Below, piece after piece: positions 44,650 to 52,714 of a stretch of DNA of 64,000 nucleotides. Position 1 is the stretch's first letter. Every line of letters begins with the position of its first letter. Origin of the DNA: Paraferrimonas sedimenticola (GTDB taxonomy: Bacteria; Pseudomonadota; Gammaproteobacteria; Enterobacterales; Shewanellaceae); contig NZ_NRIR01000005.1 of assembly GCF_002282855.1 (NCBI RefSeq), forward strand, positions 124,001 through 188,000, given 5' to 3'. The position numbers were made by a program, and so were the translations under genes. The notes under the pieces were generated by a model that did not search any database, had not been told where the DNA came from, and saw nothing but the letters and a program-made list of their open reading frames with translations.

Positions 44650-45183
44650 TGGATTTCCCTGTAACTGCCTTGTTGATATTTATAGGTATAATTGTTCCAC
44701 CTTTGTTGGCGTTATCATTGTTACAAGCGAGAGAATTATTATTCAAATGCATATTTCATCAACTAGTCATGCATTTCTTGCATAGTAGATGAATCCTAAT
44801 TGCAGGAAAGCCGGTGAATTAGGCACTATTGCTTTACTGTGAATCTAATTAAGTTCTGATTTTAAAGACTTTTTATCTTTATGGGGTTACGTTTGTGCGC
44901 TTTGTATTTTAGGTTTCCAATAAAGAGGTTTTAGCCAGGTTGGGAAAAAAATTAGTCAAAATTCTTATAAAATGGGACTGAATAAATATTCTAATTCTTC
45001 TGATGTTGAGTCTGAAACTAGCCTTTCTTCGCGTTGTTGTCACAAATAGTTAACAAATTAAAGTAAGTGCTCTGGCTTGAGAAGGGCAAAACTAAAGAAG
45101 TGTCTGGGTTCGCTATTTTTCTGAGGCCACGCCCGTGGTAGCTTGGCAAACTAGATGAAGATATCTCTACTTGTCCCAAAACG
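44650..45183. other. Gene-free AT-rich upstream region of the protease gene
   Basis: About 530 bases of AT-rich DNA between the protease start and the tRNA terminator. I see no ORF with a ribosome site and no clear operator. It should hold the protease promoter. Confidence 0.4.
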
Positions 45184-45211
45184 AAAAAAGCCAACCCGAA
45201 GGTTGGCTTTT
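45184..45211 (-). terminator. tRNA operon terminator
   Basis: 11-bp stem AAAAGCCAACC/GGTTGGCTTTT (45186-45196 with 45201-45211), 4-base loop CGAA and a T run on the minus strand, just after tRNA-Leu. Confidence 0.88.
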
Positions 45212-45217
45212 CTGATG

Positions 45218-45304
45218 TGGTGCAGATGGGGAGACTTGAACTCCCACGCCCGTGAAGGCACTAGCACCTGAAGCTAGCGTGTCTACCAATTCCACCACAT
45301 CTGC
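45218..45304 (-). tRNA. tRNA-Leu (anticodon CAG)
   Basis: An 87-base class II tRNA with encoded CCA. The acceptor stem GCAGATG pairs with CATCTGC. The anticodon stem CTAGC/GCTAG encloses loop TTCAGGT, so the anticodon is CAG and it reads CUG. The T-arm has GTTCAAG, and the long variable arm is typical of leucine tRNAs. Confidence 0.97.
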
Positions 45305-45309
45305 AAAAG

Positions 45310-45385
45310 TGGTGCCCGGAGGCGGAATCGAACCACCGACACGAGGATTTTCAATCCTCTGCTCTACCGACTGAGCTATCCGGGC
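45310..45385 (-). tRNA. tRNA-Phe (anticodon GAA)
   Basis: A 76-base tRNA with encoded CCA. The acceptor stem GCCCGGA pairs with TCCGGGC, the D-arm contains AGCTCAGTCGGTAGAGC, the anticodon loop is TTGAAAA with GAA, and the T-loop is GTTCGATTC. It is five bases upstream of tRNA-Leu in the same transcript. Confidence 0.98.
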
Positions 45386-45530
45386 AAGGTGTTGTCGTTG
45401 ACAACGGGCGCTATTAAACGGTTTTTAGCCCTTGAGGTCAACCGTTTTCTGCAAAAACTTATCCTGTTCTGTTTGATTGGGTGTTTTTGCGTCAAAGCGA
45501 ATGTAAAAGGCCCAAAGCTATGATTCGGTA

Positions 45531-46541
45531 CTATGGCTCAGCACCGTCACACGAACTAGCACGCACTACCAGTTCCGGGGTAAAGCAGGTTTGTTCTGGC
45601 GTGGCTTTGGCGCGGCGATTGGCCAGCAATAGTTCAGCAGCGTGCTGGGCAATTTTCTGATTGGGCTGGTGGGCAGTGGTGAGCTTTGGCCAGGTTTGAC
45701 GCGAGAAGGGACTGTCCTCAAAGCCTGCAATCGCCAGCTGTTTGGGAATTTCCACTTGTTGTAATCGCGCGGCAAATAAGGCTCCTGCAGCAATTTCGTC
45801 GTTACAGGCAAAAATAGCCGTTGGCGGATTATCTAGGGCCAGAAGTGCTTTGGCACCGGCAACCCCAGATTCAAAGCTGTAGTCACCGTCGATCGCTAGC
45901 TCGGTACAAGCTTCGATCTGTTCGCTAGCCAATGCGTCGAGATAGCCGCGATGACGTTCAGTGGTGGATTTGTGTTGCTGGCCACCACTTAAAAAACCAA
46001 TGCGCTGATGGCCTTGTTGTAATAAATGCTGAGTAATGTCCGCTGCTGCTTGACGGTCGTTAATGAAAACTGTGTTAGCCAACTCGCCGTCGCCTGACAC
46101 AATTCGTACAAAGCTCACCCCTTTGGCCTCAAGCGCGCTTATCATGTCCTCGCGCTCCGACAGGGGAGGGGTAAGCACCACACCGGCTAAGCGACTGCGA
46201 TCGACCCACTCACAGATGCTGGTGACAATATCTGGCTCAGACGAGTGACAAGGATGAATTACCAACTCGTATCCCTGAGACTGACAAACCGACAGCAAGC
46301 CCACCTGCATATCAATCACGTAGTAAGCGTTTGGGTTGTCGTAAACAAAACCGATGGCAAAGGCGCTAGAGCTAGCTAGGTTGCGCGCCGCTACATTGGG
46401 TTGGTAGTTCAACTCTGAAACGGCAGCCATCACTTTGTCATAGGTGGCCTGCTTTACTCCCGCTTCTTGGTTGATGACTCGAGAGACGGTTTTAATTGAG
46501 ACGCCGGCTTGTTTGGCAACGTCATTAATGGTGACTTTCAT
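45531..46541 (-). CDS. nagR: LacI-family regulator, probable NagR
   Basis: A 336-residue LacI/GalR repressor. The DNA-binding helix-turn-helix and hinge are residues 1-58 (TINDVAKQAGVSIKTVSRVIN to NVAARNLASS), followed by a periplasmic-binding-protein-like sensor domain. It lies next to a TonB receptor and near nagK-nagB-nagA. Alteromonadales NagR is a LacI-type repressor of these genes. The name rests on this context and on the shared 16-bp operator-like sequences; the effector (probably GlcNAc-6-phosphate) is inference. Confidence 0.75.
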   Translation of the reverse strand: MKVTINDVAKQAGVSIKTVSRVINQEAGVKQATYDKVMAAVSELNYQPNVAARNLASSSAFAIGFVYDNPNAYYVIDMQVGLLSVCQSQGYELVIHPCHSSEPDIVTSICEWVDRSRLAGVVLTPPLSEREDMISALEAKGVSFVRIVSGDGELANTVFINDRQAAADITQHLLQQGHQRIGFLSGGQQHKSTTERHRGYLDALASEQIEACTELAIDGDYSFESGVAGAKALLALDNPPTAIFACNDEIAAGALFAARLQQVEIPKQLAIAGFEDSPFSRQTWPKLTTAHQPNQKIAQHAAELLLANRRAKATPEQTCFTPELVVRASSCDGAEP

Positions 46542-46630
46542 AGCCGCTTTGCATTTCCTTTGGCTGAGCTATTTAAAGTGGTGTCGAGCTGTAACCGTAC
46601 AGTATTAAAAGCCGATATGGCAAACGCAAG

Positions 46631-46646
46631 TTGCATACGTTTGCAA
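46631..46646. promoter_or_regulatory. LacI-type palindrome upstream of nagR
   Basis: TTGCATACGTTTGCAA is symmetrical at 14 of 16 positions around a central ACGT, 90 bases before the nagR start. It differs from the other operators here and might be the site of autoregulation or of a different regulator. Confidence 0.4.
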
Positions 46647-46806
46647 TTTTTCATTCGTTGAAAAAATGAGCGAAATTTTAGCGATTTGTTGGTTTTAGAC
46701 CTAGGTGGATAGGGAACGGATCACTATTTCAAAAATTCGAACAGCCTAATTTAGAATGGTGACTATCTGAGCTTTAATCTATTTAAAACAATTATTTACG
46801 TATTTT

Positions 46807-46820
46807 TGTAAGCGGTTTCA
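46807..46820. promoter_or_regulatory. General LacI/GalR-type operator form
   Basis: TGTAAGCGGTTTCA fits the general LacI-family form TGNAANCGNTTNCA. It is about 160 bases before the receptor start. The match is generic, so the regulator is uncertain. Confidence 0.35.
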
Positions 46821-46906
46821 CAAAATTTTTATGTAAACGAAATGCAAATAAAACTTTTAAAAGGTGTGGCGCACCATCGAAAACTTGTGTATGTTTTGTT
46901 CAACTC

Positions 46907-46922
46907 ATGACAGCGTTGTCAT
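46907..46922. promoter_or_regulatory. NagR-type operator before TonB receptor
   Basis: ATGACAGCGTTGTCAT, symmetrical at 14 of 16 positions, 60 bases before the receptor start. The exact reverse complement occurs at 51702-51717 before nagK. It resembles what I remember of the NagR motif in Shewanella-group genomes. Confidence 0.65.
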
Positions 46923-46982
46923 TTTGTAGGTCAACAAGGTCGATGAGGAATAAAAACAACAGTTCATAGGGAAGGGAAGTTA

Positions 46983-49661
46983 ATGCGAGCACCAGCCATG
47001 AAACCGAGCCTGATCGCCGCAAATGTAGCTCTGCTACTAGGTAGTATTGCGATGCCAGCTGTCGCCGACGAGGCAGCCAGCGCACAAGATATTGAGACCA
47101 TTGAAGTACGCGGTATCCGCGCTTCTTTGAAAGCCAACCTAAACGCCAAACGATTTGCGGATAACGTGGTTGATGCCATTACCGCAGAAGACATTGGTAA
47201 GTTCCCCGACCAGAACGTCGCCGAATCACTAAGCCGTATTACCGGTGTGTCGGTAAGCCGTGAATTCGGTGAAGGCGAGCGCATTACTATTCGTGGCTCA
47301 GGTCCGAATCAAAACCGTACCTTGCTGAATGGCCAAAACGTGGCCACAGCCGACTGGTTCATTCTAGATAACCCTTCGCGTGGCTTTAATTTCACCTTGT
47401 TGCCGTCCAGTTTGGTACGCGCCTTGGAAGTGAGTAAATCACCTACTGCCAAGCAAGACGAAGGCTCAATCGGTGGTACGGTTTCAATGAAAACTCGCCG
47501 ACCACTAGAGCTGGATGCCAACACCTTTAACTTTGGTGTGAAGGGTGTCTACTCTGACGTTTCTAAAAAGACCGACCCAATTCTCGATGGCCTTTACTCG
47601 TGGAAAAACGATGACGAAAACTTCGGTGTGTTACTTAGCGCCCACCGTCAGGAGCGCTTCGTACAACGCGAAGGCATCGAAGTACTGGGTTGGACGCCTA
47701 AAGATGATATGGGCAAGCGCGCACCACGGGATATTGGTAACCCACTCTTCATGCAAGAGCGCAAGCGCACCACCTTATTCGGAAGTGTTCAATTCGCACC
47801 AAGCAACGAGTGGGATTTCACTTTCAATGTCCTGAATTCAAAAATGGATTCAGACAACGCCAACGTCAACTTGCTGATCCGTCCGCAAAACAATTTGGAT
47901 CAATTGGTTAATACGGTTGAAGATGGCGACGGCAATATTGTCGCTGGTGAGGTTGCATCAGCCGGCTCCTACGAGTGGGATTTCATCAACCGCGAATCGC
48001 GCACCGAGACCGCAGCCTACGATTTAGACATCAATTTCACGGGTGACAGCTTTAGCGCCCACGCTCAAGTGGGTTACACCAAAGCCAAAGGCGGCACCTA
48101 CAACGAGACTTCTTGGAGTTTCGTGCCGAACCCCAACAAACTTGATGTTGATTCGGCGGATACTGGTTATTCCTTTGACCTGCGCGGCAAGCCAAGCGTA
48201 AATATCAACGTGGATCCAACCGACGGTACCCTGTGGGCGCAAAACTGGACCTGGGGTGGTAACAAACCAACCACAGACGAAGAGAAGTACGGTCAGCTGG
48301 ACTTTAACTTCCCAGTTGATGCCTCTGTATTTACCTCAATTGATGTGGGTATCAAGTATCGTGACCACGACCGCACTCAAGGTCGTCAAGCCTACAGCTG
48401 GCACGGCCCAGGTACGTCAATGACTGGCGACCCAATGTCCGATTATATGAACGAAATTTTCGCTCAGTGCCCAACCCTTGCCGATTGCGGCCAGAGCGAC
48501 GGTGTTCACTCGGTGGCAGGCAATGTGGTTAGCGGCAACGTAGTCGAACAGTTGCGCGGTAATAAAGGTGCTTTCTGGGAGCTGGGCTTTGGCCCACAAG
48601 CGGATTACGCTGTATCCGATGTGCTAGGTGAGATCTGGGAAATTAATGAGAAAATCCTAGCGGGATACGCTCAGGCCAACTTCGCCAGCGATAGCTATCG
48701 CGGTAACTTCGGTGTGCGGGTGGTAAAAACCGACCAAACCGCGTCAAGTTATGAGTTCTCCAATGACTCTTGGGGCTTGTTGACCGTAGATCGCGAATGG
48801 TTGACGCCATCAAGCCTGGATTGGGTGACCCAAAAGCGCAGCTACACCGAAGTATTGCCTAGCTTTAACTTTGCCTACAACGTCACCGAAGACCAGTTGG
48901 CCCGTATCGCGATTGCCCGCGTAATGGCACGTCCGAACTACTCGGATTTGGCGCCAATTGTTGCCCCTGGCGCGCTAAACGTTGATTTTCCGACTGGGAT
49001 TGGCGGTAACCCAAATCTAAAACCGCAAATCGCGAATCAGTTGGATTTGACCTACGAGTGGTACTTTAACGAAGAGTCAGTGCTTTCAGCGACTTACTTC
49101 TTTAAAGATATTGAGAGCTATCGCAGCTCGGGTACTCGAGTTCAAGAATTCTACGACCAAGAGAACGACCGTCCGGTGGATGTGACTATTACCATTCCTG
49201 AAAATGGAAAGGGCGGCCAAACCAATGGTCTTGAGCTGGGTTATCAGCACACCATTGGCAGCTTTGGTTGGTTGGCCAACTACACCTACACCGACGCCAA
49301 AAACGACCAGCAGCGTGTCGAAAACGCACCTGGTAGTGGCTTGGTCGAAGGTACCTCTAAGCACATGGCCAACGCTCAAGTCTTCTTCGACAACGACATC
49401 CTTGGCGCGCGTTTGATGTATAACTATCGCACCGAGTGGTACAAGGGAGTCAACTGGACAGGTGCTGAGGTGTGGAATGACTCTTATGGTCAGCTGGACT
49501 TCAGCTCGTCCTATCAAGTTACCGACTACCTGAGTATCGTGTTGGAAGCCACCAATTTGACCGACCAAAAAATTGTGGAATACGACACAGACAAAGATCG
49601 TTTGTTGTCCATCTACCAAAACGGACGCCGTTTTGTGCTAGGCGCCAACTTGCGCTTCTAA
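46983..49661 (+). CDS. TonB-dependent receptor, probable GlcNAc/chitooligosaccharide uptake
   Basis: An 892-residue outer-membrane receptor. It has a signal peptide ending AVAD, a TonB box-like ETIEVRGIR near residue 38, a plug domain (DAITAEDIGKFPDQNVAESLSRITGVSV, then RTLLNGQNVAT) and a 22-strand barrel ending in Phe (VLGANLRF). The DIGKFPDQNVAESL plug signature is the carbohydrate-receptor type common in Alteromonadales. The shared operator and the neighbouring nag genes suggest uptake of chitin oligosaccharides or GlcNAc. It has no inner-membrane permease partner in the window. Confidence 0.88.
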   Translation: MRAPAMKPSLIAANVALLLGSIAMPAVADEAASAQDIETIEVRGIRASLKANLNAKRFADNVVDAITAEDIGKFPDQNVAESLSRITGVSVSREFGEGERITIRGSGPNQNRTLLNGQNVATADWFILDNPSRGFNFTLLPSSLVRALEVSKSPTAKQDEGSIGGTVSMKTRRPLELDANTFNFGVKGVYSDVSKKTDPILDGLYSWKNDDENFGVLLSAHRQERFVQREGIEVLGWTPKDDMGKRAPRDIGNPLFMQERKRTTLFGSVQFAPSNEWDFTFNVLNSKMDSDNANVNLLIRPQNNLDQLVNTVEDGDGNIVAGEVASAGSYEWDFINRESRTETAAYDLDINFTGDSFSAHAQVGYTKAKGGTYNETSWSFVPNPNKLDVDSADTGYSFDLRGKPSVNINVDPTDGTLWAQNWTWGGNKPTTDEEKYGQLDFNFPVDASVFTSIDVGIKYRDHDRTQGRQAYSWHGPGTSMTGDPMSDYMNEIFAQCPTLADCGQSDGVHSVAGNVVSGNVVEQLRGNKGAFWELGFGPQADYAVSDVLGEIWEINEKILAGYAQANFASDSYRGNFGVRVVKTDQTASSYEFSNDSWGLLTVDREWLTPSSLDWVTQKRSYTEVLPSFNFAYNVTEDQLARIAIARVMARPNYSDLAPIVAPGALNVDFPTGIGGNPNLKPQIANQLDLTYEWYFNEESVLSATYFFKDIESYRSSGTRVQEFYDQENDRPVDVTITIPENGKGGQTNGLELGYQHTIGSFGWLANYTYTDAKNDQQRVENAPGSGLVEGTSKHMANAQVFFDNDILGARLMYNYRTEWYKGVNWTGAEVWNDSYGQLDFSSSYQVTDYLSIVLEATNLTDQKIVEYDTDKDRLLSIYQNGRRFVLGANLRF

Positions 49662-49684
49662 TCTAGACTTAGGTCTCTCTGTTT

Positions 49685-49711
49685 GCCGCGGGTATCTCCC
49701 GCGGCTTTTTT
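49685..49711 (+). terminator. TonB receptor terminator
   Basis: Perfect 8-bp stem GCCGCGGG/CCCGCGGC (49685-49692 with 49698-49705), 5-base loop and six T. Confidence 0.92.
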
Positions 49712-49774
49712 ATTGGAACAAAAGTCGCTACTATCGTGTGCGACCATTAAATAATAACAACGGAGTCTTTCCCA

Positions 49775-50515
49775 ATGGCCTTGGAATTAGTGCCGCTGAC
49801 AAAGCAACAGCATGCCAAAACCAAACTTCTACCAAACCCTGGTTTTAAACACGTAAAAGACGAGCACATCGCGCCTGTTTTAGTACAAGAATTTTCCCGT
49901 GCCTCCAGCGAATTTCCAATTGTGTTTGTTAAGCGCAACGAAGAAGAGCTGCAACCTGTGGTTATCCTAGGCCTTAAGCCTGGCGAGAACCTGTACACCG
50001 ATGGCCAACGCTGGACCGGTTTGTACATCCCAGCATCTGTCACTCATCACCCATTTGCATTGGTGCCATCGTCTCAAAACGAAGACGAGCTAATGGTTGC
50101 TATTTTGCAAGGCAGTGACTTGTTGTCTGAAGAAGAAGGTCAGCCTTTGTTTGACGATAAAGGCGAAGCCACTGAGCTATTAGAACGTCGCAAAGACGCT
50201 ATGCTGCAGCAGTTTGAAATGGCTAATGTTACTCGTGCGTTCACCAAGACAATTCAAGAGTTGGACTTGTTTGAAGCTCAGTCGCTAAACCTAGAGCTTA
50301 ACGGTGAAAAAGTGACTATTAACGGCTTGCACATGGTCAACGAGAAGAAGCTGATGGATTTGCCGGCTAAGAAAGTGGAAGACTTGAACAAGCGCGGCTT
50401 GCTAGGTCCAATTTACGCCCACTTGTCGTCATTGCACCAAATCCACCGCGTTGCCACTAAGCGCGCTGAATTAAAGCCTGCAGAAGCCCCACAAACTGAG
50501 GCTGCTGAAGCTTAA
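49775..50515 (+). CDS. SapC family protein
   Basis: A 246-residue protein without a signal peptide, of the SapC family named after an S-layer-associated gene in Campylobacter. Typical features are HIAPVLVQEFSRASSEFPIVFVK near residue 30, YTDGQRWTGLYIPASVTHHPFALVP near residue 73, and GLHMVNEKKLMDLPAKKVEDLNKRGLLGPIYAHLSSL near the C-terminus. SapC genes very often sit beside carbohydrate TonB receptors, but their role is unknown. Codon use is biased towards highly expressed genes. It follows the receptor after a terminator, so it may have its own promoter. Confidence 0.85.
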   Translation: MALELVPLTKQQHAKTKLLPNPGFKHVKDEHIAPVLVQEFSRASSEFPIVFVKRNEEELQPVVILGLKPGENLYTDGQRWTGLYIPASVTHHPFALVPSSQNEDELMVAILQGSDLLSEEEGQPLFDDKGEATELLERRKDAMLQQFEMANVTRAFTKTIQELDLFEAQSLNLELNGEKVTINGLHMVNEKKLMDLPAKKVEDLNKRGLLGPIYAHLSSLHQIHRVATKRAELKPAEAPQTEAAEA

Positions 50516-50523
50516 TTCAAGTA

Positions 50524-50554
50524 TCTGACTTGCCGCTAAAAGCGGTAAGTCAGA
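50524..50554. terminator. Hairpin between convergent genes
   Basis: A 14-bp stem with one mismatch (50524-50537 with 50541-50554) and 3-base loop between the SapC stop and the DUF2860 stop; it includes the last codons of the latter. No T run on either side, so termination is uncertain. Confidence 0.4.
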
Positions 50555-51558
50555 CCCACCGCACCTGCAAACACATCGCTCTCATAGAACACTATGTTCG
50601 AGCGCGTATCCGACCATGCCACAATCAAATTCATACTAAAGTCTTTCCAGCCAAAGGGCTCTTTGTAAGCGTACAGCGCAAACACGCCCAGCTTCTTGTC
50701 CTTTTGTTCTTGCATGAACACTGGGTTGCTGGCGTCGTAGCTGGTTTGGCTATAGCTGATGTTGGCGGTTAAAAAGTGTCGATTGCGATTGTAGTTCATG
50801 GCAAAGCGGCCACCGAATTCTTTGCTGGCCATCGCCTTACCTTTGAGATCGCCGCGAGTGTAGAACAAGCTCGGGGTGAGTCTTAGGTTTTTACTCAAAG
50901 GGACAAAGCCTTCTAAAGTCACACGGTGAAAATTACCGTCGCGCACCAGCAGGTCTTGCTGCGATCGAGTGATCCCTTGGCTCTGGCCACTGATTTCTTT
51001 TTTCACCTCAGTGTTAGCAAAACCGTATTTGAGGTTAATTGGCAAGCCCCAAATAAAGTCCAACGCGATACGACCACCCTGGTTTTTCACATCGGTTTTT
51101 TCACGCGCCTCATCAATCAAATAGGGGTCGGCCCAAGTTTCACCAAAGAAGGGCAGGTCAGGGAATAAAGCGAAGGTGGCGCGGGTGCCTGAGTCGAATT
51201 CGCGAGTCACGCCGGCTTCCAATTGAAATTCACCACGGCTGACGTTATCTAAGCTGTTACCTAGAAACCACTGAGTTTTTAAATCTTGCTGAGTGTAGGC
51301 GGCGCGCAACAGTGGAAACACTACACCTTTGGTGGTCGTGGTTCCTGAGTTGTTTAAATCTTTGGTAACGGCGTTTTCATTTTCTGGATTGAACTGAGAA
51401 GTGGAACGACCGACACCGGCATTTAAGTTAATGGTGAAGTCCCAACCTGGCTCTTCAGCTAGCGGTGGCGGTTTTCTTTTTTCGTCTTTTTCGGCCAGAG
51501 CCGGGGTTGCAACTAGTGCGGATAATACTGCGAAGGCGATTAGTGAGCGTTGAACCAT
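50536..51558 (-). CDS. DUF2860 outer-membrane protein
   Basis: A 340-residue exported protein resembling DUF2860. A signal peptide ends TPALAE (residues 1-23); the mature protein starts with a charged linker then EEPGWDFTINLNAGVGRSTSQFN, the family opening. The rest is alternating beta strands and the protein ends in Phe (AGAVGLTYRF), so it is probably a barrel. I start at ATG 51558 (AAGGAAG upstream), not at the 51642 extension. It lies divergently from nagK with the shared operator between them, which suggests a role in GlcNAc or chitin-oligomer uptake. Confidence 0.75.
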   Translation of the reverse strand: MVQRSLIAFAVLSALVATPALAEKDEKRKPPPLAEEPGWDFTINLNAGVGRSTSQFNPENENAVTKDLNNSGTTTTKGVVFPLLRAAYTQQDLKTQWFLGNSLDNVSRGEFQLEAGVTREFDSGTRATFALFPDLPFFGETWADPYLIDEAREKTDVKNQGGRIALDFIWGLPINLKYGFANTEVKKEISGQSQGITRSQQDLLVRDGNFHRVTLEGFVPLSKNLRLTPSLFYTRGDLKGKAMASKEFGGRFAMNYNRNRHFLTANISYSQTSYDASNPVFMQEQKDKKLGVFALYAYKEPFGWKDFSMNLIVAWSDTRSNIVFYESDVFAGAVGLTYRF

Positions 51559-51701
51559 AACAACTTCCTTATCCAAATTCAGTTCGTTCGATGTGGCGAT
51601 GTTAACACAAGAATGTAACAAAAGGGTTTCAAAAAGTCTCAACGTTGGTAGGGACTAAGTCGATCACTTTGGGCGCATTGAATTTTCTGATAATAAACCA
51701 A

Positions 51702-51717
51702 ATGACAACGCTGTCAT
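51702..51717. promoter_or_regulatory. NagR-type operator before nagK
   Basis: ATGACAACGCTGTCAT is the exact reverse complement of the site at 46907-46922. It lies 80 bases before nagK and 144 before the DUF2860 start. A TACACT -10-like box at 51735-51740 would place the -35 region on the operator's right half, consistent with repression. Confidence 0.65.
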
Positions 51718-51796
51718 TTTGAGTTTGACTGGGTTACACTCGTTGTCAGTTTGTTAATTAGAGCTTGCGTGAAAAGCTTGAACGTTCGAGGGAAAG

Positions 51797-52714
51797 ATGG
51801 ACTCTAGTCAGTGCAAAAACACGCCCTTATATGTAGGGATTGATGGTGGCGGCACCAAGTGCTGTGCAAGCTTGTATGACGTTAATGGAACACTGCTGGC
51901 TAGCGCGATAACCGGTCCAGCCAATCCGCTGCACGGACTAGAACGGACGTTGGAATCAATTGTTAGCGCCACCTCGCAAGCGTTGGCCAATTCTGGCCTC
52001 AGTCAGTATCAACTTAGCGATCTTGTGGTTGGCGCGGGTTTAGCCGGTGTGAATCTGCCGAGCTTGTATGCCGAGGTGGAAGCTTGGGAGCATCCGTTTG
52101 CTCATTTCTATTTGACTACAGATTTGCACATCGCTTGTTTGGGCGCGCATCAACAAAAGGATGGCGCGATCGTGATATGTGGCACTGGCTCTTGTGGCTA
52201 TGCCCTGGTCGGCCAGCAAAGTCATCGACTGGGTGGTCATGGGTTTCCCTACGGTGACAAAGGCAGCGGCGCCTGGATAGGTATGGAAGCATTTAAGCGG
52301 GTACTGCTTCATTTTGACGGGGTAGGGTCAGCACCCAAGCTTGCTGAGGCGTTGTTGCTGCACTTTGATGTGAGCAACGACCTTGCACTAGTGGAGTGTT
52401 TAGCCAAACAGCCCTCCAGCGAGTACGCCAAATTGGCCAACTTAGTCTTTGACTGCGCCGAGGCGAAAGACCCTGTTGCCATCGAGATCATCACAGAGGG
52501 TGCGGTATACCTAAACCAACTCATCGAGCAGCTATCTGCTCACAGCGAGCCACAGCTGCCAGTCTCGATTTTGGGCGGGCTCGCTCGCCGCTATCAAGCT
52601 TGGCTAAGCGCATCGGCCAAACAACGATTGGTTCCCGCCAGAGGGGAACCCCAGTTGGGCGCGTTATTGTACGCCCAATCACAACACCAAATGTTCCAAG
52701 GGATGGCCTCATGA
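51797..52714 (+). CDS. nagK: N-acetylglucosamine kinase, BadF/BcrA ATPase type
   Basis: A 305-residue sugar kinase with the ASKHA fold. PHOSPHATE1 is YVGIDGGGTKCCASLYD, PHOSPHATE2-like is IVICGTGSCGYAL near residue 128, and HRLGGHGFPYGDKGSGAWIG follows. This BadF/BcrA-type NagK phosphorylates GlcNAc to GlcNAc-6-phosphate in Shewanella-group bacteria that take up free sugar instead of using a PTS. It is first in the nagK-nagB-nagA operon with ATGA overlaps. Confidence 0.88.
   Translation: MDSSQCKNTPLYVGIDGGGTKCCASLYDVNGTLLASAITGPANPLHGLERTLESIVSATSQALANSGLSQYQLSDLVVGAGLAGVNLPSLYAEVEAWEHPFAHFYLTTDLHIACLGAHQQKDGAIVICGTGSCGYALVGQQSHRLGGHGFPYGDKGSGAWIGMEAFKRVLLHFDGVGSAPKLAEALLLHFDVSNDLALVECLAKQPSSEYAKLANLVFDCAEAKDPVAIEIITEGAVYLNQLIEQLSAHSEPQLPVSILGGLARRYQAWLSASAKQRLVPARGEPQLGALLYAQSQHQMFQGMAS

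Larger units (their letters stand above)
46542..46982. promoter_or_regulatory. Divergent control region between nagR and TonB receptor
   Basis: A 441-base AT-rich region without ORFs. It holds three LacI-type palindromes: 46631-46646, 46807-46820 and 46907-46922, listed separately. The receptor's ribosome site AGGGAAG is at 46973-46979. Confidence 0.5.

Noticed and set aside
45393-45407. GTTGTC-GTT-GACAAC inverted repeat near tRNA-Phe
   Set aside because: It resembles half of the NagR-type site but lacks the outer bases and lies just upstream of a tRNA gene; likely coincidence.
52600-52710. N-terminal extension of NagB-II
   Set aside because: It lies inside nagK in another frame, and the ATGA overlap at 52711 gives the normal family start.
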